From contig JBQTJW010000005.1 of the NCBI GenBank assembly GCA_052386745.1, forward strand, positions 148,800-212,799: 64,000 nt of DNA, written 5' to 3'. A program made the position numbers and the translations under genes. Shown one piece after another: positions 1 through 8,373 of this stretch; position 1 is the first letter of the stretch; each line of letters begins with the position of its first letter. The notes under the pieces were generated by a model. It saw only the letters and a list, made by a program, of their open reading frames with translations, was not told where the DNA came from and did no database searches. The stretch is from Panacagrimonas sp052386745 (GTDB lineage: Bacteria > Pseudomonadota > Gammaproteobacteria > Nevskiales > Nevskiaceae).

Positions 1-790
1 CGGCCAGCGAATGGATCAGCGCCGTGCCGACCAGCCAGGGCATGAAGGACGCGTTCTCCACCGGGTCCCAGAACCACCAGCCGCCCCAGCCCAGCTCGTT
101 GTAGGCCCACCAGGACCCGAGCGTGATGCCCAGGGTCAGGAACAGCCAGGCCGTGGTGGTCCAGGGCCGCGCCCAGCGCGCCCAGGCGGCGTCCAGCCGG
201 CCCGTCACCAGCGCCGCGATGGCAAAGGCAAACGCCACGGAGAACCCGACGTAGCCCATGTACAGCATGGGCGGGTGGATGATGAGCCCGGGGTCCTGCA
301 GCAGCGGGTTGAGGTCGCGGCCCTCCATCGGCACCGGGAAGCTGCGCTCGAACGGGTTGGAGGTGAGCAGCATGAACAGCGTGAAGCCCACGCTCACCGC
401 GCCCAGCGTCGCCAGCACCAGGCTCGACATTTCCACCGGCAGCCGCCGATTGAACACCGACACGGCCAACCCCCAGCCGGTGAGCATCAGCAGCCACAGC
501 AGCAGCGAGCCCTCGTGCGCGCCCCAGACCGCGGACAGCCGGTAGACCAGCGGCAGCTGGCTGTGCGAGTTGGCGGCGACGTAGGCCACCGAGAAATCAT
601 TGAGCCAGAACGCGTGGCTCAGGCAGGCATACGCCAGCAGCACCAGCGCGAACTGGGCCTGCGCCGCGGTCGTGGCCAGGGCCATGCTGCGCAGGTTGCG
701 CCGCGCGTAGCCCACGGTCGGGACCACCGCCTGCACCAGCGCCACGGCCAGCGCCAGCCACAGCGTGAAATGGCCCAGTTCGACGATCAC
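1..790 (-). CDS. ccmF: Cytochrome c heme lyase subunit CcmF (partial, N-terminal 263 residues)
   Basis: Large polytopic inner-membrane subunit of the system I heme lyase, which attaches heme to apocytochrome c in the periplasm. Only the N-terminal ~263 residues are here; the gene runs off the left edge. The GTG start at 790 overlaps the ccmE stop (GTGA) and gives an N-terminus beginning VIVELGHFTLWLALA, typical of CcmF. The tryptophan-rich heme-handling WWD motif is visible near the edge (WGGWWFWDPVENASFMPW), preceded by several hydrophobic segments. It is the last visible gene of the ccmABCDEF operon. Full-length CcmF is about 650 residues, so well over half is missing through window truncation, not a mutation. 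Confidence 0.95.
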   Translation of the reverse strand, partial: MIVELGHFTLWLALAVALVQAVVPTVGYARRNLRSMALATTAAQAQFALVLLAYACLSHAFWLNDFSVAYVAANSHSQLPLVYRLSAVWGAHEGSLLLWLLMLTGWGLAVSVFNRRLPVEMSSLVLATLGAVSVGFTLFMLLTSNPFERSFPVPMEGRDLNPLLQDPGLIIHPPMLYMGYVGFSVAFAFAIAALVTGRLDAAWARWARPWTTTAWLFLTLGITLGSWWAYNELGWGGWWFWDPVENASFMPWLVGTALIHSLA

Positions 791-1266
791 GGCGACAGCG
801 CCGCCGCGTTGGTGGCCTTGTCCATGGACTTGAACGGCGCGCAGGAATGGCCGGTGTCGGTCTTGAGCGAGGCGGCCAGTTCCGGCGGCATGTAGTTTTC
901 GTCGTGCTTGGCCAGCACCTCGGTGGCCACGAACGCGCCCTTCTCGAGGTGGCCGGTGGCGACGATGCCCTGCCCCTCGCGGAACAGGTCTGGCAGGATA
1001 CCGTCGTAGCGCACCTTCACTTTCTGCGCGCAGTCGGCGAGCGTGAAGTTCACCGCCAGGCCCTCCCCGCGCGACACGCTGCCCACCTCCACCAGGCCGC
1101 CCAGGCGCAGCTTGGCGTCTGCCGGCGCCTTGCCGCTGACGACGTCCGTCGGCGTGTAGAAGTACATCAGGTTCTTGCTGAAGGCCTTGAAGCCGAGCGT
1201 GGCCGCCACCGCCAGGCCCGCGATCAGCGCGGCCACCGCCAGCATGCGGTTCTGGCGGCGCGTCAC
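787..1266 (-). CDS. ccmE: Cytochrome c maturation heme chaperone CcmE
   Basis: Periplasmic heme chaperone that binds heme covalently and hands it from CcmABCD to CcmF. The 159-residue product has the family length. It has a short cytoplasmic N-terminus (TRRQNR), one transmembrane anchor at about residues 8-26, then an OB-fold. The heme-attaching histidine is H121 in LAKHDENYMP, with the usual Tyr four residues later. The frame continues upstream without a stop, but the GTG at 1266 is chosen because it starts exactly at the canonical (V/M)TRRQ sequence and overlaps the ccmD stop by GTGA. The 3' end overlaps ccmF in the same way. Confidence 0.95.
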   Translation of the reverse strand: MTRRQNRMLAVAALIAGLAVAATLGFKAFSKNLMYFYTPTDVVSGKAPADAKLRLGGLVEVGSVSRGEGLAVNFTLADCAQKVKVRYDGILPDLFREGQGIVATGHLEKGAFVATEVLAKHDENYMPPELAASLKTDTGHSCAPFKSMDKATNAAALSP

Positions 1267-1421
1267 GAGGCGTCCTCGGCGTCGCCCTCGGCCAGGCGCT
1301 CGACCAGCGCCCGCCGTTGCAGCGCCGGCGCCAGCACGTTCCAGGCGAACACCGCCAGCGCCAGGCCCACGCTGCCCCATACGTACAGCTCGTAACCGCC
1401 CATGTTCAGCAGCTGGCTCAT
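1263..1421 (-). CDS. ccmD: Heme exporter protein CcmD
   Basis: Small single-pass protein (52 residues) that associates with CcmABC and helps release holo-CcmE. It carries the family signature MGGYELYVWGSVGLA followed by one hydrophobic helix and a basic, then acidic, cytoplasmic tail. The ATG at 1421 overlaps the ccmC stop by ATGA and the 3' end overlaps ccmE by GTGA. An internal ATG at the MGGYE position is a possible alternative start, but the overlap geometry favours 1421. Confidence 0.9.
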   Translation of the reverse strand: MSQLLNMGGYELYVWGSVGLALAVFAWNVLAPALQRRALVERLAEGDAEDAS

Positions 1422-2203
1422 CGTCTTGGGGTTCCGGAGGCGGGATGCAGGGGTGCTGCGGAGACAGCGCCGCCGGCCAGCAGTTCGCCCACCCAGGCGG
1501 ATCGCCGCTCGCGCAGCACCACCTCGTTCTGGATGCGCCGCAGCACCGCGTAGCCGGCCAGCAGGTAGGCGCCGAGCAGCGAGGCGTACAGCGGGATGCC
1601 CATCTCCGGCGTGATGGTGGGCTTGCCCAGCTTCAGGATGGTGGAGGTCTGGTGCAGGCTGTTCCACCACTCCACCGAGTATTTGACGATGGGCACATTC
1701 ACCGCCCCGACGATGGCCAGCAGCGCGCAGGCGCGCGCGGCGGCGCGGCGGTCCAGGAAGGCGCTGTCCAGGCCGATCACGCCCAGGTACAGGAAGAACA
1801 GCACCAGCTCGGAGGTCAGGCGTGCATCCCACACCCAGTAGGCGCCCCACATGGGCTTGCCCCAGAGCATGCCGGTGGCCAGCGCCAGCGCGGTGAAGCT
1901 GGCCCCGACCGGCGCCAGCGCGGTGATGGCGCACTCGGCCAGCTTGAGGCGCCAGACCAGCGCGATCACGCCCGCGATCGCCATGCCCATGTACAGCGAC
2001 AGCGACAGCGCCGCGGCCGGCACGTGCACGTAGATGATGCGAAAGGCATCGCCCTGCTGGTAGTCACGCGGCGCAAACCACAGGCCGGCGACCAGGCCGT
2101 AGCCGAGCAGCAGCGCGGCCGCCGCACCCAGCCAGGGCGCGAGCGTCTGCGCAAAGCGGTAAAAGCTCGGCGGTGAGGCCAGCCGGTGAAACCAGGTCCA
2201 CAT
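1418..2203 (-). CDS. ccmC: Heme export/ligation protein CcmC
   Basis: Inner-membrane protein of the WWD-domain (heme-handling) family that loads heme onto CcmE. The 261 residues contain six hydrophobic segments. The WWD motif is seen as WGKPMWGAYWVWDARLTSEL around the third/fourth segment, and conserved histidines lie in VHVPAAA and in NSLHQ. The ATG at 2203 gives MWTWFHRLASPPSFYR, a typical CcmC start. The frame stays open further upstream into ccmB, but that extension is arginine/alanine-rich antisense-like sequence. A 71-bp gap separates it from ccmB, the only gap in the visible operon; its C-terminus overlaps ccmD by ATGA. Confidence 0.95.
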   Translation of the reverse strand: MWTWFHRLASPPSFYRFAQTLAPWLGAAAALLLGYGLVAGLWFAPRDYQQGDAFRIIYVHVPAAALSLSLYMGMAIAGVIALVWRLKLAECAITALAPVGASFTALALATGMLWGKPMWGAYWVWDARLTSELVLFFLYLGVIGLDSAFLDRRAAARACALLAIVGAVNVPIVKYSVEWWNSLHQTSTILKLGKPTITPEMGIPLYASLLGAYLLAGYAVLRRIQNEVVLRERRSAWVGELLAGGAVSAAPLHPASGTPRR

Positions 2204-2274
2204 AACTCTGCTTGTCCAGCGTGCCCGGTGGCGTGGAAGTGCCCCGGTGGGGTGAGGGTCAACCGCCCGTTCGA

Positions 2275-2943
2275 TCAGTCGAATGCGTTCTTGAGCGCTG
2301 CCGTCGTCGCCCAGGGCAGCAGGGTCAGCGACAGCACGAGCAGCGCGGCCAGAAAGTATATCGGACCGGATGCGTCCAGCCCGGCCTGGGCCGCGCGCGC
2401 GGCGCCGCTGCCGAAGATCACCACCGGCGCCAGCAGCGGCAGCACCAGCACCGGCAGCAGCAGCCCGGCGCGCGGCAGCGCCACCGTCAGCGCCGCGGCG
2501 AATCCACCGATCAGGCTCAGGATGGGCGTGCCCAGCATCAGGCCGGCCAGCAGCAGACTGAGCGGCGGGCCGGCGGCAAACCCGAGCTGCAGCGACAGCG
2601 GCGCTGCCAGCACCACCAGCGGCAGGCCGGTGAGCAGCCAGTGCGCCGCCATCTTGCCCAGCACCATCCAGGCCGGCGAGCCGGCGGCGACGAACACCTG
2701 TTCCAGCCAGCCATCGTCCAGGTCCGCGCGGAACAGCCGGTCCAGGGTCAGCAGGGCCGCCAGCAGCGCACCGACCCACATCACCGACGGGGCGAGCTGG
2801 GCGAATTGCGGATCGTCCGGCCGCCCGCCGAGTGCGAACAGCGTGACCACGATGGCGAAGAAGAGCGGCGGCATCAGGCGCTCGGCCTTGTGCCGCGCGG
2901 CCAGCCGCAACTCGCGCCGGAGCGTCGCGGTGAACATCTTCAT
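2275..2943 (-). CDS. ccmB: Heme exporter permease subunit CcmB
   Basis: Membrane subunit of the CcmAB ABC complex that drives release of heme-loaded CcmE. The 222-residue protein is nearly all hydrophobic, with six predicted membrane helices. It has family landmarks: an N-terminal RRELRLAARHKAE amphipathic segment, a conserved LFRADLDDGWLEQ loop after the second helix, and a GTPILSLIGG segment. The ATG at 2943 overlaps the ccmA stop by ATGA, which fixes the start. Downstream is a 71-bp spacer before ccmC. Confidence 0.94.
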   Translation of the reverse strand: MKMFTATLRRELRLAARHKAERLMPPLFFAIVVTLFALGGRPDDPQFAQLAPSVMWVGALLAALLTLDRLFRADLDDGWLEQVFVAAGSPAWMVLGKMAAHWLLTGLPLVVLAAPLSLQLGFAAGPPLSLLLAGLMLGTPILSLIGGFAAALTVALPRAGLLLPVLVLPLLAPVVIFGSGAARAAQAGLDASGPIYFLAALLVLSLTLLPWATTAALKNAFD

Positions 2944-3524
2944 TGCAGCTCGATCACGCGCACGCGCGCCAGCTTCCCCGGCAGCGCCTGGTGACTGGTG
3001 ACGACGATGGCGCCGTCGCCCGCGATGTGCTCGTTCATGAGCTCGCCCAGCAGCCGCACGCCCTGCGTGTCGAGCCCGCTCAGGGGCTCGTCCAGCAGCC
3101 ATAACGGGCGCGCCACAAGTAGCAGCCGTGCCATCGCCGCGCGCCGCTTCTGTCCCGCCGAGAGCGTGCGCGCAAGGCGCCGCTTGAGCGGTGCCAGCCC
3201 CACGCGCTCCAGCGCCGGCGCGAGGCTCGACTCCGGGACGTCGTTGAGCGCGCACCAACCGGACAGGTTCTCGGCGATGGACAGGTCCGCGTTGAGCGCG
3301 TTGCGGTGGCCGATCCAGTGCACCCGATCCGGCTCCGGCCGCTGAAGCTCGCCCTCCTGCGGCGCCCGCAGGCCCACCATCACCTCGATCAGCGACGACT
3401 TGCCCGCACCGTTTCGCCCGCGCAGGTGCAGCACGTCGCCGGGTTCGACCACGAAATTGAGGCCCGACAGCAGGCGGCGATCGCCCCGGCCGATGCCCAG
3501 CCCGCTGACCGACAGCAGTGCCAT
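2940..3524 (-). CDS. ccmA: Heme exporter ATP-binding protein CcmA
   Basis: ATPase subunit of the CcmAB complex. The 194-residue product shows the Walker A motif GRNGAGKSS, the ABC signature LSAGQKRR and the Walker B motif LWLLDEPLSGLD. The ATG at 3524 begins MALLSVSGLGIGRGDRRLL, as in other CcmA proteins; longer upstream starts add an unconserved extension. It is the first gene of the ccm operon, so its upstream region (3525-3878, with a Fur-box-like site) probably carries the operon promoter. Confidence 0.95.
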   Translation of the reverse strand: MALLSVSGLGIGRGDRRLLSGLNFVVEPGDVLHLRGRNGAGKSSLIEVMVGLRAPQEGELQRPEPDRVHWIGHRNALNADLSIAENLSGWCALNDVPESSLAPALERVGLAPLKRRLARTLSAGQKRRAAMARLLLVARPLWLLDEPLSGLDTQGVRLLGELMNEHIAGDGAIVVTSHQALPGKLARVRVIELQ

Positions 3525-3878
3525 CAGCCTGCGGCGGGTCTGGTCACGCGCATGGCTTGAACCACCCCACCACGCTGCACCCGGTTTCTGCGCTCGATCG
3601 CCCCAATGGCCCCACACCAGTCTCCACGGCCTTGCCACCCATGGGCAGGCGCACTCGTTCTGTTGATCCGGCCATTATGCAGGCCCGCGGGCGGTTCCTG
3701 GCGTGCAGAACCGCAGTGCTGCGCGCTGCGCCTGCGGCCGTCCGGTGCCGGCGAGTCGGAACACGTGCAGGATTTGAAAATGATAACGACTCTCATCTAA
3801 TGTGGGCGGATGAACGCCCCCCTGCGCCTTCGAGCGGATGCGAGTCCCCGCGGAAACCCGCCCTGCCCCTGCCGCGAC
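3525..3878. other. 354-bp gene-free stretch between ccmA and piuC
   Basis: No convincing coding region is seen on either strand; the open frames here are short, arginine-rich and unlike known proteins. It contains a Fur-box-like palindrome (3776-3794) in a short AT-richer patch. It is the 5' flank of the ccm operon and the 3' flank of piuC. No strong hairpin terminator was recognised after the piuC stop. Confidence 0.6.
3776..3794. promoter_or_regulatory. Candidate Fur box
   Basis: GAAAATGATAACGACTCTC matches the 19-bp Fur consensus GATAATGATAATCATTATC at 14 of 19 positions. Read on the minus strand, GAGAGTCGTTATCATTTTC resembles natural Fur boxes of the GAGAATCGTTATCATT type. It lies about 250 bp upstream of ccmA (same strand) and 85 bp beyond the piuC stop. 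The target is unclear: either the ccm operon or a gene no longer present. Confidence 0.5.
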
Positions 3879-4541
3879 TCAACTCTCGGCCCAGGCGCGC
3901 AGCAGGTTGGCGTAGGTCTTGGCCTGGAGGTTGAACGCGGAGGTCGGCAGCTGGCCCGCCTGCTCCCAGAGTTCGCGTCGCACCGTGTCCAGGTCGAACA
4001 GGATCTCGCGTCGCGCCGCATCCCGCACGTAGCTCTGCACCCACAGGACCGCCGCCAGGCGCTCACCGCGCGTCACCGGCGCCACCCGATGCAGGCAGGT
4101 GGCGGGATAGACCACGGCCTGGCCGGCCTCCAGCCGGTACGGCACCGTTCCGGAATGCGTTTCGAGCACCAGTTCGCCCCCGTCGTATTCCGCGCCCTCC
4201 GACAGGAAAACCGTGACGGCGAGATCGCTGCGAATGGGGTTCGTGCCGCCCATCAAGGCATCGTCGACGTGCATGCCGTAGGACATGCCGGGCAGGTAAC
4301 GCGAAAATATCGGCGTCCTGACGCGGGCCGGGAGCACCGCCGAATGGAACAGCGGGTGGCTTTGCAATGCGTCCAGGACGAGCTTCGCCGCACCGGCGCT
4401 GACCGCTTGCTGGTTGTGCTTGACGCCGCGGGCGTGCCAGCCCGCGGTACGGCCCCCATCCTCGAACTCGGATGAAGCCAGCGTGGTCCGGATGACCCGC
4501 AGGGTGTCGGCGTCCAGCACATTGGCCAAACATAGATTCAT
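3879..4541 (-). CDS. piuC: PKHD-type (PiuC/YbiX) Fe(II)/2-oxoglutarate hydroxylase
   Basis: Cytoplasmic non-heme iron dioxygenase of the PiuC family, usually found next to TonB-dependent siderophore receptors and induced by iron limitation; its physiological substrate is not established. The 220-residue product has the expected length. The iron ligands are visible as H-V-D in YGMHVDDALMG, the distal His in TCLHRVAPV and the 2OG-binding Arg/Trp in RGERLAAVLWVQS. The ATG at 4541 is supported by a strong Shine-Dalgarno (GGGGAAGGA) just upstream. It is divergent from the imelysin gene with only 39 bp between start codons, and no receptor gene is adjacent, which is unusual. Confidence 0.9.
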   Translation of the reverse strand: MNLCLANVLDADTLRVIRTTLASSEFEDGGRTAGWHARGVKHNQQAVSAGAAKLVLDALQSHPLFHSAVLPARVRTPIFSRYLPGMSYGMHVDDALMGGTNPIRSDLAVTVFLSEGAEYDGGELVLETHSGTVPYRLEAGQAVVYPATCLHRVAPVTRGERLAAVLWVQSYVRDAARREILFDLDTVRRELWEQAGQLPTSAFNLQAKTYANLLRAWAES

Positions 4542-4580
4542 GAAGTCCTTCCCCCGGTATCGATCAAGAATGCGCCCACG

Positions 4581-5891
4581 GTGATGGCGATGAACCCTAT
4601 CAAGCTCTGGGCCGGTTTCGGCAGCTTCACCTGCATCGCCGCCACGGTGAGCCCGGTGCTCCATGCTGCCCCGGCGGACCCCGCGCAGGGCACCGCGCCA
4701 AATTTCGTCGTCGCGCAGGGTGGCGAAGGCGGCGAGAGCGACAGCGTGCCCAGCACCTACCGGCTGCTGTCGAGCGATCCGCAGGTGTTCGGATTCGACG
4801 TACGCGCCCAGGTCGGCAACTACGTGCACCTGGTGGAAAGCAGCTACCGTGACGTGGCGGCGGCAGCGACGCGGATGCAGGCGGCGATCACGGCGTTCCT
4901 CGGCGCCCCATCGGCCGAAACGCTTGCCGCGGCGCGCGCCACCTGGGTATCGGCTCGCCAGTATTACCTGGTCACCGAAGTCTTCCGCTTCTACGACGGC
5001 CCCATCGACCTGACCGCCAGCGGGGAGACCGGCCCCGAGCCGCACCTCAATGCCTGGCCGCTCAACGAGGCCTTCATCGATGCGGTCCGGGGGCAGCCCC
5101 GGTCAGGAATCATCGGCAACGTGGACATCCCGCTGAGCCGCGAATCCATTCTGGCGCGGGACCAGGTTAACGATGAGTCTGATGTGACCACCGGCTGGCA
5201 TGCGATCGAGTTCCTGCTCTGGGGGCAGGATTTCGACCCTGACGGCCCGGGCAACCGTCCCGTCAGCGACTATCTCGCCGGTGAGCCGATTCGCGACCGG
5301 CGCCGCCTGTACCTCACAACCGTCACCGAGATGCTGGTAGCCGATCTCCGTGGCCTGGAAGCCGCCTGGGCACCGGGTGCGGACAACTACCGCCAACGCT
5401 TTCTGGCGATGGAGCCGCGGGAAGCGCTGGGCCGCGCCATCAACGGCGTGGCCAACCTGGTCGGGCACGAGCTGGCCACGGAGCGTCTCTCGGTGGCGCT
5501 GGACAGCGGGGACCAGGAGGACGAGCACAGCTGCTTCTCGGACACGACCCACCAGGATCACCTCTACGACCTGCGCGGCGCTCGCAACGTCTGGCTGGGC
5601 ACCACGGGAGAAGACATGGCCCCCGACAGCCTACGGGCGCTGCTGATGAAAGTGGACCCCGCACTCGCGGCGCGAACCGACGCGGGTTTCGGCAAGGCGA
5701 TGGCAGCGGTTGCGGGCATGGGCCAGCCCTTCGACGCCATCCTGCGCGCACCCGCAGGCAGCCCCCCGCGCCAGCGGGCGGAAGCAGCGGTCTCCGCGTT
5801 CCAGGAGCTTGCCGGCATTCTGGCCGCCGTCGGCCGGCGCGTCGGCGTGCTGGTGATCGTGCCCGGGCTGGCGCAGCCCTCGGCAGGATGA
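4581..5891 (+). CDS. Imelysin-family (M75) periplasmic iron-related protein
   Basis: Exported imelysin/IrpA-type protein of 436 residues. Members are periplasmic or lipid-anchored and are induced by iron limitation; proteolysis is not established for most. A signal peptide follows the start (hydrophobic segment about residues 8-28, cleavage near VLHAAPA). The family GxHxxE motif is present as G205-W-H207-A-I-E210 in GWHAIEFLLWG. Three in-frame starts sit together (GTG 4581, ATG 4584, ATG 4590); any fits the signal peptide. The stop overlaps the next gene by ATGA, so the two are translationally coupled, a recurrent pairing in Proteobacteria. Confidence 0.88.
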   Translation: MMAMNPIKLWAGFGSFTCIAATVSPVLHAAPADPAQGTAPNFVVAQGGEGGESDSVPSTYRLLSSDPQVFGFDVRAQVGNYVHLVESSYRDVAAAATRMQAAITAFLGAPSAETLAAARATWVSARQYYLVTEVFRFYDGPIDLTASGETGPEPHLNAWPLNEAFIDAVRGQPRSGIIGNVDIPLSRESILARDQVNDESDVTTGWHAIEFLLWGQDFDPDGPGNRPVSDYLAGEPIRDRRRLYLTTVTEMLVADLRGLEAAWAPGADNYRQRFLAMEPREALGRAINGVANLVGHELATERLSVALDSGDQEDEHSCFSDTTHQDHLYDLRGARNVWLGTTGEDMAPDSLRALLMKVDPALAARTDAGFGKAMAAVAGMGQPFDAILRAPAGSPPRQRAEAAVSAFQELAGILAAVGRRVGVLVIVPGLAQPSAG

Positions 5892-7246
5892 ATCGGGCGG
5901 TCCCATTTCTGGCGCTGTGGTGGGCCACGACAAGTCTTTCCGCCCCGATCGGCGAGCGGCTTGGCGGCGAGACCGGCCGGCCCGTTGCGGGACAGAACGC
6001 GTTTGCCCTGCCCGCGCCCAGTCTCGACGCCCGCCAGCTGCGCGACTTTTCCTTCGGCAACCGCCTGTTCAACACCAACTGGGTGATCGCCGGTGGGTCG
6101 ACGGCCAGCTTCGACGGGCTGGGGCCGCAGTTCAACCGGGTGTCGTGCTCCGGCTGTCATGTCCGCGACGGGCGGGGGCGCCCCCCGGAACCGGGCGAGC
6201 CCATGGAATCCATTCTGGTCCGGATTTCCATCCCCGGCCGCACCGCCAAAGGCGGCCCGATGCCGCACCCCGTGTACGGCGACCAGATCCAGGACCGGGC
6301 CATTCCGGGCCTTCAGCCAGAGGCAGGCGTGGTGCTGGCCTGGCGGGAAAAGGCTGGAAACTATGGCGATGGGGAAATCTACTCGCTGCGCAGTCCCGTC
6401 GTGTCGTTCGAGGACCCCGCGTACGGCCCGCTGGGCGAGCAGGTCATGACCTCGCCACGTACGGCGCCCGCCGTCATTGGCATGGGCCTGCTCGAAGCCG
6501 TTCCCGAATCGGTCCTGCTGGAGCTGGCCGATCCGGATGATCGCGACCGGGACGGCGTTTCCGGCCGGATCAACCGCGTCTGGGACAAGCAGCGCCAGGC
6601 CATGGCGGTCGGCAGGTTCGGCTGGAAAGCCAACCAGCCCAACCTGAGGCAGCAGCTCGCCGATGCGGCCGCGGGGGACATCGGCATCACCAATGCGATC
6701 AACCCGAGCGACAACTGCGGTCCGCGGCAGAAAGCCTGTCTCGACTCGCCCGCCGGCGGCGACCCCGAGATGAAGGACGAATTCCTGGACAAGCTGCTCC
6801 TGTATTCGCGCACGCTCGCCGTGCCCGACCGCCGGAATCCACAGAACCCGCAGGTCGTCCGTGGCGAGCAGCTGTTTGCCGAGGCGCGATGCACCGCCTG
6901 CCACGCACCCGTCATGAAGACCGGCGCCCACGAGCTGGCGGCGGTCGCGCAGCAGACCATCCATCCGCTCACCGACCTGCTCCTGCACGACATGGGCGAC
7001 GGCCTGGCCGATCAACGCCCCGATTTCGACGCCAGCGGTCGCGAATGGCGAACGGCGCCGCTTTGGGGCCTGGGACTCATCCCGGCCGTGAACGGACACG
7101 AACTGCTGCTGCACGACGGTCGCGCCCGCGGCGTGGCCGAGGCCATTCTCTGGCATGGCGGGGAAGCGGAGCAGGCACGGGAAACGTTCCGCCGGTGGCC
7201 GAAGGCGGACCGCGAAGCCCTGCTGGAATTCCTGCGGTCCCTGTAA
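5888..7246 (+). CDS. Di-heme c-type oxidoreductase, DUF1111 family
   Basis: Periplasmic di-heme protein of the DUF1111 (putative thiol oxidoreductase) family, 452 residues. Two heme-attachment motifs are seen: C87-S-G-C-H91 and C335-T-A-C-H339. A signal peptide covers about residues 1-19 (LALWWATTSLSA). The C-terminus has the family pattern of a His/Asp-rich stretch (LLLHDMGDGLAD) and LLLHDGRARGVAEAILWHGGEA. It is coupled to the upstream imelysin by a 4-bp overlap. Such pairs often also include a second imelysin and a DUF1513 protein; neither is here. Its hemes would be attached by the Ccm machinery encoded at the left of the window. Confidence 0.9.
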   Translation: MNRAVPFLALWWATTSLSAPIGERLGGETGRPVAGQNAFALPAPSLDARQLRDFSFGNRLFNTNWVIAGGSTASFDGLGPQFNRVSCSGCHVRDGRGRPPEPGEPMESILVRISIPGRTAKGGPMPHPVYGDQIQDRAIPGLQPEAGVVLAWREKAGNYGDGEIYSLRSPVVSFEDPAYGPLGEQVMTSPRTAPAVIGMGLLEAVPESVLLELADPDDRDRDGVSGRINRVWDKQRQAMAVGRFGWKANQPNLRQQLADAAAGDIGITNAINPSDNCGPRQKACLDSPAGGDPEMKDEFLDKLLLYSRTLAVPDRRNPQNPQVVRGEQLFAEARCTACHAPVMKTGAHELAAVAQQTIHPLTDLLLHDMGDGLADQRPDFDASGREWRTAPLWGLGLIPAVNGHELLLHDGRARGVAEAILWHGGEAEQARETFRRWPKADREALLEFLRSL

Positions 7247-7283
7247 GCGGCGCAATCACGCGCCGTTCCAGGCGCCCAAATCA

Positions 7284-7307
7284 GAATCCCCGCCGAAGCG
7301 GGGATTC
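7284..7307. terminator. Hairpin between converging DUF1111 and gap genes
   Basis: Perfect 10-bp inverted repeat GAATCCCCGC / GCGGGGATTC around a 4-nt loop. On the minus strand the loop reads TTCG closed by C-G, the very stable tetraloop. It sits 17 bp past the gap stop and 38 bp past the DUF1111 stop, so it can serve both transcripts. No long T-tract follows on either side (minus strand continues TGATTTGGG), so it may act as a weak terminator or mRNA 3'-end protector. Confidence 0.6.
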
Positions 7308-7323
7308 CGGTTGCAGAGGCGGT

Positions 7324-8328
<1,005 letters not shown>

Positions 8329-8373
8329 CTCTCTAGTCCTCGTCGAAAGCGGCGCACACCGCACCGCGAAAAT

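Noticed and set aside
3810..4475. A 221-codon open frame on the + strand just after the Fur-like site
   Set aside because: Antisense to piuC and unlike a TonB-dependent receptor or any other protein I know.
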